Part shown: positions 60,116-64,000 of the stretch, one piece after another
Position numbering within the stretch: the first letter of the stretch is position 1
Layout: each line of letters starts with the position of its first letter
Made by a program: the position numbers and the translations under genes
Notes under the pieces: generated by a model
The model's database searches: none
Seen by the model: the letters and a program-made list of their open reading frames with translations, nothing else
What the model was told of the DNA's origin: nothing
DNA from: Geodermatophilus sp. DF01-2
GTDB lineage: Bacteria; Actinomycetota; Actinomycetes; Mycobacteriales; Geodermatophilaceae
DNA: 64,000 bases
Direction of reading: 5' to 3'
NCBI RefSeq assembly: GCF_004571065.1
Contig: NZ_SPQN01000001.1
Location: forward strand, 1-64,000

Positions 60116-61609
60116 TCACCGATCCACGTAGGGAGCCGTCGCCTCGAGGAACACGGCCTGGGGCGTCGGCCGGACGGGGCGCTTCTTTCTACGGCAGTCC
60201 GGTGCGTCGAGTGGCGGTGCGATGGCAGCGAGCATCCCGCATACGCGAGCCGCGGACGAGAAGCCGACCGCCTCTGCCCGGTCGACGAGGCGGCTGGTGG
60301 TTGAGGGGCGCCACATCGGCCATGCGGGCGACATCCCGATGGCCACTTCTCGGCACAGGACGCAGCACCGGCGGGCGCAGGCCTCGACCACCAGGAGGCC
60401 GGACATCTCGACCGGGACACTCCCGGAGGAGCTCAGCCGCGATGGCCGGTTCGAAGCGATGCTGGACGCGCTGGCAAGTCGGACCGACAGCGTCCATGTC
60501 CACATCGACCTCGACGTCATCAGCCTCAGCGACGGGCGCGCCAACGAGTTCGCCGCCGACGATGGCCCACCGCTGGGGACCCTCGAGGATGCGATCAGGT
60601 CCATCGCTCGTCGTTGCCCGATCAGCAGTGTCAGCCTGACTTCGTACAACCCCGCCAGCGATGCCGACGGCCAGGCGTTGCAACCAGCAATGCGGCTGCT
60701 GAGAGCTCTGGGGGAAGTCGCTCCTGAGCAGGCTGAGCGACACCACTGACGGATCGCTTGTCGCGACAGGGATCGGTTGGACTCGGCGGTCCAGGTCAGG
60801 TCGGACACCACCGCCTGGTGGTCTGAGGGGTGCGTCCCGTCGACGGGGTCGCCGAGGACGGCGACGGACTCGACCGCGACGTGCAGGCGCGGCTGTCCGG
60901 GGCGGATGAAGATGTGGTCGATGCGCTGGTCGATCAGCTCGGTGGCCTCCATCGGCGCTTGGGGGTGGTCTGAGCGCAGGGTCGTCGCAGCCGGGTGGCC
61001 TCCACCGGCGGTCCAGGTGTCAACCAGGGCGTCGTGCAGGGGCCGCAGCACCGGGCTGTCGGGGGCGGCGTTCAGGTCTCCGCACAGGACCACCGGCAGC
61101 GGCCCGTCGTTGGCCGGGTCGGTGACCAGGTCCACGACTGCCTCGGCCTGGGCGATGCGGTCGTCGGTGTAGGCCAGCTCCCACCCCAAGCAGGCGGCCA
61201 CCACGTGCAGGGGCCCCGCCGGGTGGGCCACCTCGGCAACCGCCGCGACCGGGGCCGGGGTGCGGTGCCGGGCCGGCAGGGCCACCGCGCGCACGCTGGT
61301 CAGCGGCCAGCGGCTGAGGACCCCGATGCCGACCTGGACACCTGCTTGGTCCTCGGTCTCGGGCGGGTCGGGGGCCGGGGGTAGGCCCGGCGCCACAAAG
61401 CCCGCGTGCATGCCCAGCTCGGCGGCGAACTCGTGCGCCTGCGTGGTCTCCTCGGTGCCCCAGCACTCCTGCAGGGCGATCACGTCCGCGTCGGCTGCAC
61501 GCAGGTGGCGCAGCAGAATCGGCTGACGGGTCCGCCAGTCCGGGCCGAAGCGCCACCACACGTTCCAGGTCAGCAGGCGTACCCGGCCGCTTCCGCCAGT
61601 CGTCCTCAT
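60116..61609 (-). CDS. endonuclease/exonuclease/phosphatase family protein with anomalous C-terminal extension
   Basis: Residues 1-275 form a complete EEP domain: RLLTWNVWWRFGPDW, ADADVIALQECWG (metal Glu), VGIGVLSRWPL, VLCGDLNAAPDSPVL (Asp, Asn) and HPSDHQAVVSDL (Asp-His). The frame stays open for another 220 residues that look unnatural (Ser/Arg/Cys-rich) and are antisense to an arginase remnant. The original stop has probably been lost or displaced by the rearrangement. The enzyme could cleave nucleic acid or phosphoesters; the substrate is not predictable. ATG 61609 is chosen. It is divergent from a second EEP gene. Confidence 0.75.
   Translation of the reverse strand: MRTTGGSGRVRLLTWNVWWRFGPDWRTRQPILLRHLRAADADVIALQECWGTEETTQAHEFAAELGMHAGFVAPGLPPAPDPPETEDQAGVQVGIGVLSRWPLTSVRAVALPARHRTPAPVAAVAEVAHPAGPLHVVAACLGWELAYTDDRIAQAEAVVDLVTDPANDGPLPVVLCGDLNAAPDSPVLRPLHDALVDTWTAGGGHPAATTLRSDHPQAPMEATELIDQRIDHIFIRPGQPRLHVAVESVAVLGDPVDGTHPSDHQAVVSDLTWTAESNRSLSRQAIRQWCRSACSGATSPRALSSRIAGCNAWPSASLAGLYEVRLTLLIGQRRAMDLIASSRVPSGGPSSAANSLARPSLRLMTSRSMWTWTLSVRLASASSIASNRPSRLSSSGSVPVEMSGLLVVEACARRCCVLCREVAIGMSPAWPMWRPSTTSRLVDRAEAVGFSSAARVCGMLAAIAPPLDAPDCRRKKRPVRPTPQAVFLEATAPYVDR
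60396..60749 (+). pseudogene. arginase-family (ureohydrolase) C-terminal remnant
   Basis: The plus-strand frame encodes RTDSVHVHIDLDVISLSDG, LGTLEDAIRSIARRCPIS and SVSLTSYNPASDADGQALQP, the last third of an arginase/agmatinase fold with the DxD metal pair. The earlier GGDHS-type metal motif and the first two thirds are absent, so it cannot be functional. It overlaps antisense with the extended C-terminus of the EEP gene. Confidence 0.7.
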
Positions 61610-61850
61610 GATCGTGACCGTGCCACGCCAGACCGCGATTCACCGCCCGCCAGCGGAATCGAGTCAGGAGATACCGGGAACCGCCCAGCCCGCCGACGGC
61701 CTCGGTCACCCCACCGACGGTGTCGCCGACGCCGTCGGCGACCTCCCCGGCGGAACGACGGACCGGGCAGGGCAGGCGTCTCCAGGCGGCGGCACGTCTG
61801 GCGTCCCGGCCCCGGCTCCGGCGCCCCGTCGTCCGGGTAGCGTCGCCGGA

Positions 61851-62657
61851 ATGTCCGGGGCGCCGGCCGTGCGGGTCGGCACCGTCAACATCGCCTCGGG
61901 GCGCAGCCCGGGCGGCCCCGTCCTCCCCGCCGCGGAGCTGGCCGCCGCCGTCGCCGGCCTGGACGTCGACGTGCTCGCCGTCCAGGAGGTCGACGCCGGG
62001 CAGCCGCGGTCGCACGGCGCCGACCAGGCCGCCGGCCTGGCCACGGGGCTCGGCGCCGCGGACTGGCGCGGTGCGGCCACGGTGGCCGGCACACCCGACC
62101 CCTTCCGCAGCTGGACGCCGGCCGGGCCGCTGCTGCGCGGCCCGGGCGCCCCGGTGGACGGCCCGCTCTACGGCATCGCGCTGCTCAGCCGACTGCCGGT
62201 GCTGGAGTGGTCGGTGCTCGACCTGGGCAGCGGACGGGCGCGGCTGCCGGCCCAGGGGCCCGATCCGCGCACCGGCCGGCTGCGCTGGTGGTGGTTCCCC
62301 GACGAACCGCGGGCCGCCGTCGCCGCCCGGCTCGGGCCGCTCACCGTCGTCGCCACCCACCTGTCGTTCGCGCCGCACACCGCCGTCCGTCAGCTGCTGC
62401 GGCTGCGCCGGTGGATCGCCGGGACGACCGGCCCCGTCGTACTGGCCGGCGACCTCAACCTGCCCGGCACGCTGCCCGCCCGGCTGCTCCGCGCCACGCC
62501 GCTGGTGCGCGCGCCGAGCTTCCCGGCGTCCGGCCCGCGGGTGCAGCTGGACCACCTCCTCGCCCGCGGCGACGGGCTCCGTGCGCGGGACGCGGCGGCC
62601 ACCGTGCTCCCGGTCGGTGACCACCGTGCGCTCACCGTCACGGTGGCCCCGCGCTGA
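61851..62657 (+). CDS. endonuclease/exonuclease/phosphatase family protein
   Basis: The 268-residue protein has the EEP fold motifs [28 protein letters not shown] (metal Glu), [41 protein letters not shown] and [13 protein letters not shown]. No signal peptide is seen. ATG 61851 is the first plausible start. It is divergent from the other EEP gene (241 bp between them), suggesting old duplication, though the two share little beyond motifs. The substrate may be DNA, phosphoinositide or other phosphodiester. Confidence 0.85.
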   Translation: MSGAPAVRVGTVNIASGRSPGGPVLPAAELAAAVAGLDVDVLAVQEVDAGQPRSHGADQAAGLATGLGAADWRGAATVAGTPDPFRSWTPAGPLLRGPGAPVDGPLYGIALLSRLPVLEWSVLDLGSGRARLPAQGPDPRTGRLRWWWFPDEPRAAVAARLGPLTVVATHLSFAPHTAVRQLLRLRRWIAGTTGPVVLAGDLNLPGTLPARLLRATPLVRAPSFPASGPRVQLDHLLARGDGLRARDAAATVLPVGDHRALTVTVAPR

Positions 62658-62709
62658 CCCGGCCCCAGGGAGGACGGTTTCCGCGGAGACCGGCGCAGGG
62701 CCCCGGACA

Positions 62710-63174
62710 TCAGGACAGCAGGTCGTGCAGGCGGTGGAGCGACGCCTCGAAGCCCGGGTGCAGCGGAACCGACACCAGGTCACCGAGCGCGACCCAGGCG
62801 ACGCCCTCGCTCTCGCCGTCCAGCCGCAGGTCGGCCGGTTCGATGCTGCGCAGCGGGCGGGCCAGCACGGTCGTGTACGACCAGCCGCCGTGGTCGTCGA
62901 CCGAGGAAAGGCCCAGCTCGAGGTCGTGGGGCAGCAGGCCGAGCTCCTCCTGCACCTCGCGCAGCGCGCCGTGCTCGGCGGACTCCCCCGCGTGCAGCGC
63001 ACCGCCCGGTGTCCCCCACGTGCCGCCGTGGTGGGACCAGGTGGCCCGCTGCTGCAGCAGCAGCTCCGGCCCGTCGGCGCCGGCGCGGTGCACGAGCAGG
63101 CCGGCCGCGCCCACCAGCCCCCAGTGCCGGTGACCGAGCGCGCAGGTCACCCAGCCGTCGGTCGAGGAGAACAC
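62710..63174 (-). CDS. Nudix hydrolase
   Basis: The roughly 154-residue Nudix-fold pyrophosphatase has a complete Nudix box from [20 protein letters not shown] onward, with EELGL closing it. It is preceded by [20 protein letters not shown] and [11 protein letters not shown]. Such enzymes hydrolyse nucleoside diphosphate-X compounds, for example oxidised nucleotides. The start is uncertain: GTG 63174 keeps the family's DGWVTC segment, GTG 63150 is possible, and the frame is open further. It is divergent from the LOG-family gene. Confidence 0.85.
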   Translation of the reverse strand: MFSSTDGWVTCALGHRHWGLVGAAGLLVHRAGADGPELLLQQRATWSHHGGTWGTPGGALHAGESAEHGALREVQEELGLLPHDLELGLSSVDDHGGWSYTTVLARPLRSIEPADLRLDGESEGVAWVALGDLVSVPLHPGFEASLHRLHDLLS

Positions 63175-63276
63175 GCCTCCAGTGAACCCGGTGTGGAGCG
63201 CCACGGCGTGGAGGACGCGGGAGGCCGGGAGCCAGGCGTGGCACTCCGCGGCACGGCGCGTGACAGGCTCGGTGTC

Positions 63277-63861
63277 GTGCGCGTCGCCGTCTTCACCGGG
63301 TCCCGGAGCGGGCCGCCGTCCCACCGCTCCGCCGCGGCGCGGCTCGCCGCCGGGCTCGCCCGCGCCGGCGTGGGCATCGTCTACGGCGGCGGGCACGTCG
63401 GGCTGATGGGCGTCGTCGCCGACGCCGCCCTGGCCGCCGGCGGCGAGGTGGTCGGCGTCATCCCCCAGCACCTGGTGGACGACGAGCTGGCCCACCCCGG
63501 GCTGCCCCGGCTCGAGGTGGTGAACTCCATGCACGAGCGCAAGGCGCGGATGGCCGAGCTCGCCGACGCCTTCGTCGCCCTGCCCGGGGCCGCCGGCACC
63601 CTCGAGGAGCTGTTCGAGGCCTGGACCTGGGGGATGCTCGGCCTGCACGCCAAGCCCACCGTCCTGGTCGACGTCGACGGGTTCTGGCAGCCGCTGCTGG
63701 CCCAGCTGCGCCGCATGGTCGACGACGGTTACCTCGACCGCCGGCGACTCGACGCGCTCGGCGTGGTCACCGACGCCCAGGGGCTGCTGGCGTTCGTGGA
63801 GCACTACGAGCACCCGGCCCGGAAGTGGCGGAAGGACCCCCTGCCCCCCGCCACTCGCTAG
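63277..63861 (+). CDS. LOG family (TIGR00730) protein
   Basis: The Rossmann-like protein of 194 residues is related to cytokinin-activating phosphoribohydrolase LOG. It has [50 protein letters not shown] and [16 protein letters not shown]. The usual PGGxGTxxE motif is PGAAGTLEE here, a conservative change at the second Gly. In bacteria such proteins cleave nucleoside monophosphates to base and ribose-5-phosphate. The start is GTG 63277; the end is TAG. Confidence 0.9.
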   Translation: MRVAVFTGSRSGPPSHRSAAARLAAGLARAGVGIVYGGGHVGLMGVVADAALAAGGEVVGVIPQHLVDDELAHPGLPRLEVVNSMHERKARMAELADAFVALPGAAGTLEELFEAWTWGMLGLHAKPTVLVDVDGFWQPLLAQLRRMVDDGYLDRRRLDALGVVTDAQGLLAFVEHYEHPARKWRKDPLPPATR

Positions 63862-63901
63862 CTCGCGGCGGGACCCTGCAGGGGGCCGTAGCGTCGGGGA
63901 C

Positions 63902-64000
63902 GTGGAGCGCTGGGACGTCGTGGTCGTCGGAGGCGGCCCGGCCGGGGCGGCCGCCGCCCTGGCCGCCCGGCGGGCGATGCCGCCGCCCCGCGTCCTGGTG
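63902..64000 (+). CDS. FAD-dependent oxidoreductase, N-terminal part (truncated by window)
   Basis: A GTG at 63902 opens WDVVVVGGGPAGAAAALAAR, the GxGxxG FAD-binding fold of the geranylgeranyl reductase/squalene-epoxidase-like flavoproteins, and runs off the window. With menB nearby, a geranylgeranyl reductase acting on menaquinone side chains is plausible but cannot be proven from 33 residues. Confidence 0.7.
   Translation, partial: MERWDVVVVGGGPAGAAAALAARRAMPPPRVLV

Overview
This window is high-GC, GTG-rich actinobacterial DNA. Gene content (LCP proteins, GpgS, menaquinone biosynthesis, many Tat/lipoprotein exports, small membrane proteins with a GR-I-LAD motif) and an fdhA gene carrying an in-frame TAG at the selenocysteine position point to the family Geodermatophilaceae (Blastococcus/Geodermatophilus/Modestobacter type). 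The genus is an inference; no rRNA or tRNA gene was recognised in the window.

Region 1 (about 0.3-33 kb) is a large exopolysaccharide/capsule island on both strands. It has two Wzx-type flippases, a polyprenyl-phosphate sugar transferase, a Wzz-like chain-length protein, an O-antigen polymerase/ligase-like protein, five glycosyltransferases including an Alg14-Alg13 type fusion, an acyltransferase, a hexapeptide acetyltransferase, two pyruvyltransferase-family proteins and a nitroreductase-like protein. It also has a putative nucleotidyltransferase/kinase-like fusion, a polysaccharide-lyase-like protein, several exported hydrolases and a UDP-glucose dehydrogenase. A decayed second copy of that dehydrogenase lies at the left edge beside a secreted beta-helix protein. 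A beta-propeller phytase lipoprotein and a PKD/FN3 surface protein sit before ugd.

Region 2 (33-39 kb) holds an LCP-family ligase, a PP2C phosphatase, a degenerate GGDEF protein, a pRiA4b ORF-3 domain protein and a VapBC toxin-antitoxin pair.

Region 3 (39.3-45.4 kb) is a membrane-bound formate dehydrogenase operon (fdhA, Fe-S subunit, NrfD-like anchor). fdhA is interrupted by TAG at codon 187, exactly where the family has Sec or Cys. The TAG is followed at canonical bacterial spacing by a perfect 7-bp hairpin with a GGUCU apical loop, a SECIS element. This is best read as a UAG-encoded selenocysteine, the most remarkable feature of the window. A MazEF-like toxin-antitoxin pair on the opposite strand is wedged between fdhA and the Fe-S subunit gene.

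Region 4 (45.4-47.4 kb) has three copies of a 68-bp near-perfect palindrome around an AbiEi/DUF559-like gene and a decayed membrane-protein gene.

Region 5 (47.4-64 kb) is mostly housekeeping: an MBL hydrolase-DedA-phosphoesterase operon, gpgS, an oxidoreductase, two TetR regulators and menB. It also has a scar with Vsr-like and tyrosine-recombinase remnants, a SpoIIE phosphatase plus an RsbW-like kinase, two endonuclease/exonuclease/phosphatase proteins around an arginase remnant, a Nudix hydrolase, a LOG-family protein and the start of a flavoprotein.
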